This document shows positions 1 through 10,389 of a DNA stretch of 64,000 nt, in pieces. Source of the stretch: Gracilaria gracilis (Eukaryota; Rhodophyta; Florideophyceae; Gracilariales; Gracilariaceae). Every line of letters starts with the position of its first letter. Positions within the stretch are counted from its first letter, which is position 1. The stretch lies in assembly GCA_030374805.1 (NCBI GenBank), contig JARGSG010000002.1, forward strand, positions 62,001 through 126,000, given 5' to 3'. The translations under genes were made by a program, and so were the position numbers. The notes under the pieces are model-generated. The model searched no databases. It was not told the DNA's origin and was given only the letters and a program-made list of their open reading frames with translations.

Positions 1-784
1 CAACGATGAGAAACAACTCACAGGCCTAATTGGTGTCTACACCGACGACACCATACAAGCAGGAAAGGAGGATTTTCTCAACACCAATGCGAAGGTAGCC
101 GAGAAGTTTGACGCGAAGGAGCCGAAGTTCAAATGCTTTGAATTCGCCGGAATCAACATCGAACTGTGAGAAAACGGATTCATTCTCACCCAGAACGAGC
201 AAATATTCCGTCTCGAACCGCTCCTCCTCGATGTTAGCTCCGACCAATTAAAGTCAATGCTAATGCGAACGAACTGGGTAATACACACACGCCCCGAACC
301 GCCCAATTGGCACAAGTCACCTCCCCGATGTTCGAGATGGTACATGTTCGCAAGCTCAACCACCTCACCTCTCGTTTACGAACGCACCCCGAAAGAGGAC
401 TCAACATCCTCGAAGTCAACAAGCGCACTGCGTACGTTCGCGTCTACTGCGACGCATCGTTTGCATGGAACGAAAACGCGTCGTCGCAGCTCGGCTTCCT
501 TGTAACTGTGGCTGATGAGAAAGGAGTTGCCAATATACTACACTTCCGAAGCTACAAGTCTCGCAGAGTGCTACGTTCCGTACTCGCCGCCGAGGTGTGC
601 GCATTTGTTGATGGCTACGACGCTGGCTTTGCGCTGAAGACGGACCTAGAAACCGTACTAGGCAGGAAAGTGAAACTATGCATCCTAACGGACTCTAAGA
701 GTATCTTTGATACTATTACGAAAGGAAAACCTACCGCCGGGAAGAGGCTCATGATCGACCTGCCTCACTGGAATCTCACGAGAC
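1..784 (+). mobile_element. Ty1/copia fragment, family A (3' end of pol)
   Basis: Fossil of a copia-type LTR retrotransposon, cut by the window start. The first 240 bases read as the distal part of a copia reverse transcriptase. The open stretch at about 307-780 resembles copia RNase H, with a DAS motif (CDASFAWNE), a stretch around residues SYKSRRVLRS, and a TDSKSIFDTITK block near the end. The same family occurs at 15.1-16.7 kb and 27.7-29.2 kb, where the equivalent RNase H end can also be seen. No LTR is visible here because the element runs directly into a different copia family at about 784. It is decayed, with a few breaks, and not functional. Confidence 0.7.
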
Positions 785-2222
785 CTGGGAAACTGTCCGT
801 CGTACCTCCGATATGAAGCCAATCAGCTCCAGGATGGTCTTTGTAAGGAAGACGAATTCGGAAGGCGACATAATACGCTACAAAGCACGCCTAATTGTCC
901 ATGGGTTCATGCAAGGTTTTGCCGAACACACGTACGCGCCGGTCGTTGACTTCAATACAGTACGACTCGTTTTAGCTCTCGCAGTTCAGAGGGGCTATAA
1001 TGTTCATCAAATGGACATCAAGACTGCTTTTCTGCATGGAGATATTGATGAAATTATTTACATTCTACGTCCGAATGGTTTGAAGCTAAGTAATGAGAAT
1101 GAAGTTCTGAAACTACGTAAGAGTTTGTACGGATTGAAGCAAGCCCCTCGACAATGGTACCGGAAGTGGAAACAGGTGATTACCGAATTGGGGTTCCAAC
1201 CGCTACGTTCAGAGGAGTGCCTTTACGTAGGAGGAGAGATATGGCTTATGATCTACGTTGACGATATCATCATTATCTCGCCAAGTCTCACCAGCATAGC
1301 GGATGTGAAGCGACAAATATCGCAATGTTTGGACGCCAAGGATATGGGGCCTCTATCTAAATTTTTGGGTGTGACTTACGAGGAATACTGCGGTACTGCA
1401 TATCTGCACCAGATGGACTACGTAGCAGAACTTCTCAGACGTTTCGGAATGGAGAATTCCAAAGCTCTGAGTACCCCAATGACGCAGCTTTGTCCACGCC
1501 TTGAATGTGTTCATGATTCGTATGATACAAAGAAGTATCAGGAGGTCGTCGGATGTTTGTTGTTCTTGGCGACCAGAACACGCCCTGATATCAATATTGC
1601 AACTACATTGTTGTCCCGCCGTTGCTCAACGCCTCGGGAGTGTGACTGGAAGGCTGTGAAGCGACTTTTAAGATATCTCCAAGGAACGAAGGAGTATGGT
1701 TTGAAGCTTTCAAACACTGCGGGGCGTTTAGTGGCCTAGGGAGATGCGGACTGGGGCAGTGATGTTGAAATTCGGAAATCTACATCTGGGTTTGTAATCA
1801 AGCTTGGACACTCCACAGTGGCTTGGAAGTCTCTCAAGCAATCTGTTGTAGCCTTGTCAACGTCGGAAGCTGAACGTGTTTCTGCCAGTGAAGCGTGAAA
1901 GTTCGTAGTGTGGATGCGCGATCTGCTCAAGGATCTTGACTCAGACCAAGCAGAAGCAACGGCTCTGTATCAGGATAATCTGGGCGCCATTGAGTGGGAA
2001 ACCTCTGGAATAAGTGGTTCTAAACATGTTGCTATTCGTGGAAACTTTGTCCCCGACATGGTGGAAAAGGGCCACATTGTTGTCAAGCATCTATCTTCAG
2101 AGAACATGCCGGCAGATGTCTTGACTAAATCTTTTGGAGCAATGTTATTCGAGAAGCATGTTCGATTTCTTGGTGTTTGTTCAATGTTGCATGTGAAAGA
2201 ACAAGAGGGGGACTTGGAATAG
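785..2222 (+). mobile_element. Ty1/copia fragment, family B (RT-RNase H)
   Basis: Fossil of a second, unrelated copia family. It opens at the usual start of a copia RT domain (KPISSRMVFVRKT). It then shows the conserved blocks MDIKTAFLHGDID, LYGLKQAPRQWY and the catalytic YVDD motif (IYVDDIIII). RNase H follows, ending in the typical copia tail (SENMPADVLTKSF) at about 2.2 kb. Gag, protease and integrase are absent, so the 5' half is missing and family A DNA lies there instead. The piece has about two breaks. RT and RNase H would copy the element RNA into DNA in virus-like particles. Confidence 0.85.
2203..2213 (+). promoter_or_regulatory. Polypurine tract of copia family B
   Basis: The purine run AAGAGGGGGAC overlaps the last codons of the copia pol reading frame, the normal place for the plus-strand primer just upstream of a 3' LTR. 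The LTR should begin close to 2215, but I could not fix its far end; a CA at about 2460 is one candidate. Confidence 0.45.
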
Positions 2223-2849
2223 AAAGAATAACATGTTGGCAGTATGGTGCTCTGCGTTTGAGGATGACTTGCCATACAGCGCATAAAAGTGCGTCGAATA
2301 ATCTACAAGGACAAATATGGATATAATTGTGCGTTTGCGTCTGGAAATTTAATATCGTTATATACTTTAAATAGATTTACATATGTGAGACTAGTTTACA
2401 CGACGCTCTATCTGTCGTCATCTACAGCACTCGTACTCCCTACAAGACTTAGTAGATCCATTATATAATTAAAGTGAGATGGGAACCAAAACTATCAAGG
2501 TCTGGTTAACCCTGAAGTCGGATTAACAAGTTTTTTGGTGTATGGAATTAGTATATGAAAATTTTCTCTGATGTTGCAACTCCTGAAGGGCTATATGTAA
2601 TATAAACCGTCCAAACATTGTCTGACTTGCACCACACTTCTCTTCAAGTTCTATAGTGTATGGCTTCCTCCTTTCCACCCCTTGGCACTATTTGCCTTCA
2701 CTATAAAAGCTTACTGAGATATACTCCAGCCACCCATTGATGGCAGTTTTTATTCCAACCCACAGCGTTCTTTTTTGGCCAACATTCCTGTGCAAGCGAG
2801 TTTTTCTCAACAGGTCACTGGGCCACAATCACTCGCTGCATAACATCAA
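2223..2849. other. Non-coding, AT-rich; probable remains of a copia 3' LTR
   Basis: No gene is supported. The first 240 bases directly follow the copia polypurine tract and probably hold its 3' LTR. No second LTR lies in the window to prove the boundaries. Short open frames here have no recognisable protein character. Confidence 0.4.
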
Positions 2850-3512
2850 TAACCTTTTGCAAACCCTCCCGTTTCATCTACCTTCCGGGGCAGGGCAAAG
2901 TGGAACAACGGTTAATTTTGAACATTGCTTTTTTCATAACTGTTCAGAATATGCAGATTGTCAAAACAGCTAAAATACATTTTGTAACTTTTAATTAATT
3001 TTAAAATAGGCATATCGCTTCTTTGACACTCCGTCGTCTTCTTCGGCAATACTCTTTGGCAGTTACGACTCCACATATACCGAAGGTAGTCATTTCATTC
3101 AAAATGTTGTGGGTGCGAACAAGACTGTCGAACCTGAACCAAACCCTTTCTTTTTGGTATGCCAAAAAATACAGTGCCAAAAAGTGCACTAATTTTTTGA
3201 GGGATAATTTGGAACAAGTTCTATCATAACTGTGACATATATGTAGCTTTTTGCTACTCCCAAGAACAGAAATTTAACCATTTAAGAGCAGAAATACGCG
3301 AAATAGCCAGTGCGGTAAACTAATCTAAAAGACTCATACCGAAATAAAGCCAAAAAGTCAAATAAAGCCAAAAAATCAGAAAACGTGTTCAGCAATGTAC
3401 CAATTATTATGATTTCAAGCTGATTGCAACGACTTTTTGAAAGCTATTCCACTTTGTCCTGCCCAGGAAGGTAGTACTAGACCAACATACCAAAAGCTGT
3501 CATCACTTTTGT
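2850..3512. repeat. Imperfect inverted repeat, MITE-like, about 660 bp
   Basis: The stretch CTACCTTCCGGGGCAGGGCA near 2879 returns on the opposite strand near 3455-3476 as CTACCTTCCTGGGCAGGACA. The match extends over about 30 bases, with weaker matching beyond (a shared CAAAAG..T..T block on the outer side). The AT-rich interior has no coding potential and holds a direct repeat of AAATAAAGCCAAAAA at about 3340-3376. This fits a non-autonomous inverted-repeat transposon, but I found no clear target duplication. Confidence 0.4.
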
Positions 3513-4590
3513 TTTCTTCATTTAATTAAATATTAACAGCTACAATGACAAAATTTGCAACAGAAGCTTTGCGTCCAATAACCACCCGATCCCACGCAAA
3601 AATCTGAATCCACATTACCTGCAATACCATATGCGGAATTTCCCAAAGACCTGCTACAAGAAATGGAACGTTGGATTTTGCATAGCTTGTACTACAGTCG
3701 CCTGCAACCAACCGAAAACCTTTCTGAGTGCGGGACTGCGAAAGAACTCACGGACTTTGGAAGACTGACAAGAACTATTAAGTAACTCTTATAGCCGCTG
3801 TCAACCTTTCCTTAGTTCCTGTATGTACGCCAGCGCGCACAAGAGCTGTGTGGTGCGTTACTAGGGCGCGACACACTTCTCTCCCGTTTTCGTCTGAACG
3901 ACGCCGCTGCCAGCCAATTCAAACCACAGAAAGCTGTAAGCTTCCCGCGCAGCACCTTACGCGCTCCTAGCCAGCATATGCTACCGTAACCGAGTGCACC
4001 AAGATATTTGTACTTCAGGGCAGAACTACATCGTGTACCCACCGTAAGACCAGGGCGGAGGCGCTGCTCCCAACGCACGTGGCCAAAAAGCACCCATCCC
4101 CCCGCCACCCCAAACTGCGGCTTGTTTCTCCTTGTTCTCTCTTTGGCGCGCCAGCGCTCGTCCCGACCAAACAACTCAAACTTTTCCAGTGCTCTTCAGT
4201 GGCGCAAGATCCAGGCCTCACTGCTTCCAGCCACTGCGTGTGCGTCGTTGGCATTCTCTCGTGGTTCTGGCGTGCCCGCAGCTACCCTAAATCTCTGCCT
4301 ATTTTTTGCGTCGTGAGCCTGTGCTCTTCTCACACAAGCAATCACTGTTTTCCACGGCTGGTTCTGTGCAGCGCCCATGCCATCACCCCACTGCTTCTAA
4401 TTGCTGCCTGCGGGTGTGCTTTTGGGGCGTGGTCTGTAGTGCAACGCCAGAGGTGGAAAGACACCACGAAGACGTCCGAGATCTTCCTCCGTAGGAGGGT
4501 AGTCAGCAGACAGAGTCTCTCTAGCAAGGCACGACAAAGTCGGGTGTAAGCAGAGGCCAAGCCGTCACGACGGGCGTAGAGCGTTGAGTA
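3513..4590. other. No recognisable gene
   Basis: Several overlapping open frames on both strands (about 3.8-4.55 kb) are rich in Arg, Ser and Ala and resemble no family. They look like by-products of moderately GC-rich DNA. No RNA gene or convincing regulatory site was seen. Confidence 0.5.
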
Positions 4591-4955
4591 AGAATCGGTG
4601 TTGGCACCACGTGTGTGGGTGAACGGGTCTTCGAGAGAGGCACGAGGCCACGGAAGTAGGGAAAGAGAAGAGAAATCCGTGAGAGCGGGGGATGGAAAGA
4701 AGGAAAAGGAGGAAAGGGCAGAACGGCTACGGTAAACACTGGGATAATCCCTGTACAGGGTCGAACGCGACACAAGCGGAAAACACTCCCACGAATGGGT
4801 CCTGTTAGGTGACGCAGGGAGGATACACTACCCGTAGGCAACGGAGCCTTTCTCCTGGAAGGAGTCGATGACCGCCGAAGGGGAAGAAGTATAGAGCCAA
4901 CCCTGGTAGGGGAGATTTCCTTGGTGGCGGGGCCCAGTTGCCCCGACACTATACA
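4591..4955 (-). repeat. Candidate LTR with primer-binding site (minus orientation)
   Basis: Read on the minus strand, a segment starts TGTATAGTGTCGGGG at 4955 and ends near 4612 in CACACA. Two bases later comes TGGTGCCAACACCGATTC, which starts with TGG as a primer-binding site complementary to a tRNA 3' CCA end would. The start resembles the TGTAGTATAGTG start of the gypsy LTR at 43024. No partner LTR or gag is seen downstream, so this is a weak call for a solo or orphan LTR. Confidence 0.25.
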
Positions 4956-4970
4956 GTGTGTAGCTAACCT

Positions 4971-5019
4971 CCCGTACTGTACGGGAAGTACTATAATAAT
5001 CTAGAATACTCCTATAAAG
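4971..5019 (+). promoter_or_regulatory. Palindrome followed by a TATA-like box
   Basis: The perfect palindrome CCCGTACTGTACGGG (4971-4985, seven-base arms around a central T) is followed 28 bases later by TATAAAG (5013-5019). This could be a promoter, but no convincing gene follows. Confidence 0.25.
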
Positions 5020-5187
5020 GGTGCAGAACTACAAGCAATGCTTTTCCAACCTCCTGGACTCTGCCGTGTCTCACGTGTACCGATCATACCCATATTGGGG
5101 CTGCAGAGCGAGCGCGCGTGCACACAATGCACAACGTGTACACTATGCACACCGCATTGCGGCAGACAACCCGCTTGTAGCTGTGGT

Positions 5188-5256
5188 AAGCATCGCTGCG
5201 CAAAAGCGAAAAAACGACTAAGTCGGTGAAGTATCCCCTGCAGGGCGTTGCACTAC
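5188..5256 (+). repeat. Dispersed repeat, copy 1 (partner at 46109)
   Basis: About 68 bases, running from CATCGCTG through CGACTAAGTCGGTGAAG and CTGCAGGGCGTTG to CACTACA, match 46109-46177 at roughly 80 percent identity by eye. Similarity stops sharply after CACTACA in both copies, as at the end of a mobile element. The centre is a small palindrome, CGACTAAGTCG. Confidence 0.5.
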
Positions 5257-5499
5257 ATGGTCCCCGGAGGCCCCCGGCGATTAACGATCCAAAGCTTCTA
5301 GAGCTGTTGCTGCCGCCGGGTACCTGCGCACCTACGCCACCTACAGCCGTTTCTTGTTCTGCTGTCACTCACCCTAAATTCTCGCACCCCGCACTACTGG
5401 TAACTCCTTACTGGTGGAGGTGGTGCTGCCGCCAGGTGTCCGTACCCTTTCCCCACGCACAATTTCTGCTTACGCCTTTGCTGCTGCCGTCGCCCACCC

Positions 5500-6080
5500 C
5501 CGTTCATCCCCTGTGCCGCCACCAACCGCTGTTTTCTTCGTTGCTGCTGTGGCATGAATCCGCCCTGCCCGCTACCCTCTACCGTTGGGTCTTCCTCCAC
5601 TTCTGTTGCCGGGTGCGCGCATTCCTAATCGCCTCTTACCCCCTGCCTCTGGAGTGGCTGCTGCAGCCGGGCGCGGGCCTGCTCCGGCACCCATAAACTC
5701 TGCTTTTGCAGTTCTTGCTCGCACTGGGTGCCCCACGCCCTCCGCGTCCAACCGCTGCTTGTGCCGTTGCTGCTTGCGCCGGGCATACGCGTCCACCCAC
5801 CCTGCAGCCGGAAGCGCTCTCTTCCCTGTCGCTCCTGTGGCGCGGGCGCGTGCTGCTTCTCGAGTGAGTGCCGCTGCTGGAGCCTTGTGTCCAACCCCCA
5901 CTCGCGGCCCCCAACCGCTTCTTCTGCCACTGCGACTGACCCCAGGCATGCGTTCTTCCCTCCCCTCTCCTTGCCATAGCCAACCGCTGCTCATGCCGCC
6001 GAGGGCGCTGGTTTACCTGTGCGACGCCTATTGTCTTGGCGGCGGTGCCCCCGTAGCCATCAACGTGCCCACGGGCTGAA
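5500..6080 (+). repeat. GC-rich degenerate tandem repeat (CAACCGCTGCT motif)
   Basis: The motif CAACCGCTGCTT, or close variants, recurs near 5522, 5748, 5909 and 5981. It is usually followed by a CTG/GCC-rich tract and a GGGCATRCG-like block. The array makes long open frames on both strands, with Pro, Arg, Ala and Gln bias and no domain. I take these as consequences of base composition, not genes. Confidence 0.45.
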
Positions 6081-6969
6081 GGCCACGCCCCGCGGGAACA
6101 AAAGCGCATAACTGTTGGTTTATAGTTCTAGACAAGAAGGCGGATTAGAGCCACATAACTACTGCAACGCGCTTCCGCGTGACTCGCGTGGTTAGATCAC
6201 TGCACAAGGACGGTGCTTTTGACGTTCCCTGAGTTCCCTTCTCTTCTTATTCTTCCTCAGCCTCTTTGCGATTTTCTCCTTCTCCAATTCTGACTTTCTC
6301 TCCGTGTCCATCTTCTGGAAGTTGTTTTCGTAATCTACATATGCAATAAACTCCTTCTGCACCAAAATCTACCTACAAGTGAGACATCTGTCACTTGGTT
6401 TGCTGGCGTTCAAGCGCTGATGCTCCTGAACAGCTTCCATCTGTTCTCGATTAGAAAGTCCAAATAGATCGGGTAGTCGCGGTGAATTTTGCTCGTTCAC
6501 CCTCATCCATTTGCCCAAGCACACACCATGGAAAACGTGTGAGCATTAGTAACTTCAACCAAACCCTCCAAATCCTCCGAACAGATTAAACATTTTCTTG
6601 GATGGCTACGACGACGACGTGTAGACAAACAGCCTTCATTCATCACCGACACCCAGAGTACCGAGAAAACGCAACACGCCGTACACTTCGTTGTGATAAT
6701 TGACTTCTCGTGGAGAATCGTCTTCGGACATCAAACGCTAAGTTAGCGCCGCATACTTTTTGTGATCATACATGAAAAGCTTCCACCATCTAAAACGTAC
6801 ATGTCTTAATCAAAATAATTTGGGTTTTAATTGGATAGTTTCCACCATCCATTTTACTGCTTGGCTCAACTCTGACAGTTCTTTTGTGCCAGCACAACTC
6901 AAAAAAGGTTCAATAGCTTCCTTCTCGGTCCGCTCTTATCACAGTAGGCCCAACAGCTTCCTTTGGTGG
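6081..6969. other. No recognisable gene
   Basis: This is mixed-composition DNA. There is a pyrimidine-rich tract at about 6230-6310 and an AT-rich part after 6760. Short peptide-like stretches around 6.5-6.7 kb suggest an old retroelement leader but match nothing I can name. Confidence 0.4.
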
Positions 6970-7440
6970 CCTCAATGATCAGCGCGTATGAAGTGACAGA
7001 GACACGGACGCACCGCGCGAGCCGGTGCTTCTCCGCGGGCGCAGCGTTGAGAGAATGTCAAAAGCAGGCTCGTCCGCTCCGGCTCTCGTTCGGCGCTGTG
7101 TGGACTTGGTCATTAAAGACGGCTCGCCCGCTTCATTGGCCTTTCTTCAAATGCGCGGAGATGCACTGGACGAGCAAATGCATCTGCGCATGCGGAGCGA
7201 CAGAGACACGGATGCACCGGACAAGCCGGTGATTCTCCGCGTGCGCAGAGCTGAAGGAGTGTTGGGAGCTGGTTAGTCTGCTCTCTTTCGTCGCTGTGTG
7301 GACTTGGTCATTGAAGATGGCTCGCCCGCTTCAGTGGCAATGTTTTCAGTGCTCGGGGATGCACCCGATGAGCCACTGCGTCTTTGCGAGGGCAGCATGA
7401 ATGTTTCGAATTCTCCTGACAAGTCACGTGCAATCCAGTC
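6970..7440 (+). repeat. Tandem repeat, unit about 203 bp, two-plus copies
   Basis: The block GACAGAGACACGGAYGCACC recurs at about 6995 and 7199, and TGTGTGGACTTGGTCATT recurs at about 7098 and 7300. The period is therefore about 203 bases. A third, partial unit decays after 7380. Small open frames crossing the units (about 6963-7276) are repeat by-products. Confidence 0.7.
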
Positions 7441-7664
7441 TTAAGATGCTGTATCCGGCGTAACGTGCTGGGGTCTATCGCTCTGTCGTCGGCAGTGACT
7501 CATTAACGCTTTTGCTTTATGCGAAGATGCACATGGCGATACGGAGCGTCTCTAGCTGTACATACTATTAGAATGTTTACCGAACGGACGGGGGAACTCG
7601 CGCTCAATAAGTATTCTCTTGCTGAGGCTAACGTTAAATTTTTAATTTCACGGTTATCGCACCT
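7441..7664. other. Spacer between repeat array and recombinase locus
   Basis: About 220 bases without coding potential or recognisable sites. Confidence 0.4.
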
Positions 7665-8810
7665 TCACACCAGGTTTCGTTCGCCATAAATAAATCTGAG
7701 TAATGCACTCATTGAGACTCTTTCTTTCGTAAACAATTTGAGTTTCTTCACGTTAGCAATTCCATATTTCCACGACCTAATATTTTCTTCCTTGCTCATC
7801 GGCAAAGTCAGAGGTCCGTGCTCGGAGACAAACTGGACAAGATCTTTGAATCTGTAGAACGCTGCCTTTTGCCCGCTTCTGTTCCAATACTTATCACTGT
7901 AGTTTTTGATTATGGTTCGTCGTGACGAAGCCGCGAGAAACATTCGCACGGGCCTAAGGCCCATTTCTTTGCACCTAAATCACCATAGTCTAATCTTGTT
8001 CTTAATCGTGCGGGGAAGATCCGGAACAACTTTAGGCTTTGGTAAATTGCTGACATTGGGTTCTGTGGGCTGTATCCCACGTCGTCTTTTGTGTGCACTG
8101 TTGGTGTCGGATTGTGGAGGATAGACCTGATGCTTCTGGATTGACGAACTGTGATGGCAAATAGATTTCGATCTGTCATCCACCCCAATCATGTTCAGCG
8201 TAGTTATATTACGAAGAATACAAGCGTCTGAAGGAATAATGCTATCTCGTTTAAGTAGCAATTTTAAACGATCCTGGGCCTCGCGTCTCCAAACCAATCT
8301 TTCGTTCTTCTCGTTTTCATCGGGTTCATAGTTATCGCCAACTTGGAAGGATGCCAGAAGCTGCGACTGCAGTTTCCCAATCACGAGAGGCTGGTAATCA
8401 GAGATCTGAAGTGGCTCCTTCAATCCACTTCCAGTGCCCCCCCACCTTGAATGGCTCGAACGTAGCCATGAAGTTCCATTCTATATCCTGTAAGGGCAGT
8501 AAATAAGAGGATCTGCCAGTGGGTGTCAGGGGTACGTGGATACCATGACCTTTCCTTGGAAGATGGGACAATTGGTGGCAAGGTTTTGGCGCTTGAAACC
8601 CATACGTTTTTTTGGCTTTTTTGAAGCAAAATAATCGAATCTGTTTTGAATCAGTTCGTTAAAACAATGCTCTCGATATGAAGCTGGACTGCAACTGCCC
8701 CACATCATCGTACTACCTTCATATCCGAAAGACTTCACAATGATTCCGCTTACCTGACCTTGACTCTCTCCTCGCAAATCTACATGGAGTGCAAAAGCGA
8801 CAGTGATCAT
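7665..8810 (-). pseudogene. Unrecognised ORF divergent from the tyrosine recombinase, interrupted
   Basis: I do not recognise this protein. Three minus-strand open segments (8810-8526, 8423-7980, 7964-7665) read in sequence and look like one decayed gene. The middle one is charged and carries a KRRRG cluster that could act as a nuclear signal. The last is rich in basic and aromatic residues (KDLVQFVSEHG, IRSWKYGIANVKKLK), as in a DNA-binding helix region. Stops and a frame change separate the segments. The gene starts within about 100 bases of the divergent recombinase frame, so the two could share a promoter region. Such a partner would suit a mobile element with a separate DNA-binding factor, but this is inference. 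Confidence 0.35.
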
Positions 8811-10015
8811 GCCAAAGATTCCAAAAAATACAGAAACCGCAAAGCAAGCGGCTCATTTGGAAAGGTAGAGGGAGCCGAGTGCCATCCACTATATCTTTTT
8901 CTGGATCAGCCCTTCGAAGCAGACACGATCTTATATCATCAGCGCACAGTGCGGCAACATATGCTAATGTTACTTTAGCAGAAAAGGTTCTCAAGCAATA
9001 CTCTGACTTGAAACATGCTCCAGATCCCTTAAAGGTGACTAACAGCAGTTCCGAGCTTGTCATTAATCTTTTGGCTGACTACTGTGGATTTGGAACAAAA
9101 CATGCTTTGAAGAACGATACAAAGGAGGCTCTAGTTCAGGGATTGAGGCTGGTGTACTCAAAACATGGACACTATCAGTCTTGGTACGTGAACAAAGATG
9201 GGGAAGCACAAGGAAATACATTGATCAATAACCCAGATATTGAGCGACTTCGCAAAGCATATCGTGTGCATCTTGCTAGAAATAGAACTTTCAGCGTGCA
9301 TGTTCGACTAATTACTGTCAATAACATATGTGACATAGCCGAACGATTTTGGTATGGAAACAAAAATATGCCTGCTACGTGCGATATTGCACTTCATGCG
9401 ATTCTTGTTCTGGGAATACAATTAGGCTTACGATACGATGAATTATCTAAATTGAAGCTCGAAAACGTGACCGTAGGATCTGGTGGCGTCTGGCTCACAA
9501 TGCGAGAGTCAATCAAAAACTCTACTATCCAACGCGAGTACGTGCTACTAGAATGGGATGGTAACAGGGGGTTGAGAAAGTCTGTCATCTTAGATCCCTT
9601 TCTTGCTTTGCTCGCTTGGTTAGCAATACGTGGAGCTGCAAACGGTTATTTTTTTTGTGATCTTCGAGACAAAAATCTCTGCGTGGTCCTTAACCAAGCC
9701 AAACCATGGCATGTTAAAAACTTTACCAATCATCTTCGTCAGAGATTGAGGCAAGTCGGTGTTGGTGAAGGAGATCTGCCATTCTACTCTGGTCATTCAA
9801 TGAAGGGCGGATGCTTTCAATTATATAGATCTTTGGGTCTCCGAGACGAAATGATCATGCACTTGATTCAAATGTCTGGACCTAATGCGTACCATAATTA
9901 TTGCGCTACGTACAATGATTATGCTCCAACCGACCTTCCTCGATTCGCATCTGTGCAAGACTTTTTGCGGCATGCAGAAACAATTACTATTAAGAATTGC
10001 AGCACCCCATTATAG
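8807..10015 (+). CDS. Tyrosine recombinase, Crypton-like element, copy 1
   Basis: A site-specific DNA recombinase of the phage-integrase fold, which would cut and rejoin DNA through a tyrosine-DNA bond. The frame is open from 8807, but I see no in-frame ATG at its start; the first usable codon may be the GTG at 8879, or an upstream exon may be missing. Counting from 8879, the first catalytic Arg lies in LGLRYDELSK (R185). A Lys sits in the following strand (SIKNS). The third motif reads GHSMKGG, so H306 is present but the usual second Arg is Lys (K309). The probable nucleophile is Y341 in NAYHNYC, and Met replaces the usual Trp before it. No reverse transcriptase is nearby, which argues for a Crypton-type DNA transposon and against a DIRS element. 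A shortened relative lies at 59.6-60.4 kb. Confidence 0.75.
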   Translation, partial: SCQRFQKIQKPQSKRLIWKGRGSRVPSTISFSGSALRSRHDLISSAHSAATYANVTLAEKVLKQYSDLKHAPDPLKVTNSSSELVINLLADYCGFGTKHALKNDTKEALVQGLRLVYSKHGHYQSWYVNKDGEAQGNTLINNPDIERLRKAYRVHLARNRTFSVHVRLITVNNICDIAERFWYGNKNMPATCDIALHAILVLGIQLGLRYDELSKLKLENVTVGSGGVWLTMRESIKNSTIQREYVLLEWDGNRGLRKSVILDPFLALLAWLAIRGAANGYFFCDLRDKNLCVVLNQAKPWHVKNFTNHLRQRLRQVGVGEGDLPFYSGHSMKGGCFQLYRSLGLRDEMIMHLIQMSGPNAYHNYCATYNDYAPTDLPRFASVQDFLRHAETITIKNCSTPL

Positions 10016-10389
10016 TGATGCTTTGAAATAGTGTTACAAGTACTAAAATTGTTTCAAGACACTTTGTTGTGAAAGAATGGTTTGGTAGTACACATCGGAT
10101 ATATTGCAAAGTACAGTTACTCGGAACACATAACCTAGCCATGATTCTAATTACAACACGAGTAGACGAACAGAGAGAAAAAGGACAATTGTAGCCCTGC
10201 CACTGACAAGAACTAGAGATGTGCCACAATCTGTTCTGCATACGACATTGAACAAATATCCGTCCCATCAATAGACGAGCGTTGTGATGCTGAAAAGTCC
10301 CACCCACCCCCGGAGCCCGGAATGTGCTCTAAATAGCGTATATGTTCCCGCTAAATTTCAAAGTGTGGAAATAATGCTGGACGAGCTAG
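10016..10389. other. Spacer downstream of the recombinase
   Basis: No gene. The region leads into the 160-bp repeat array, and nothing clearly structured was seen. Confidence 0.4.

Noticed and set aside
3812-6109. Many long overlapping frames on both strands
   Set aside because: Composition-driven (Pro, Arg, Ala, Gln bias), no domain, and they follow a degenerate GC-rich tandem repeat.
8807-10015. DIRS-type retroelement
   Set aside because: No reverse transcriptase, RNase H or methyltransferase in either copy or nearby.
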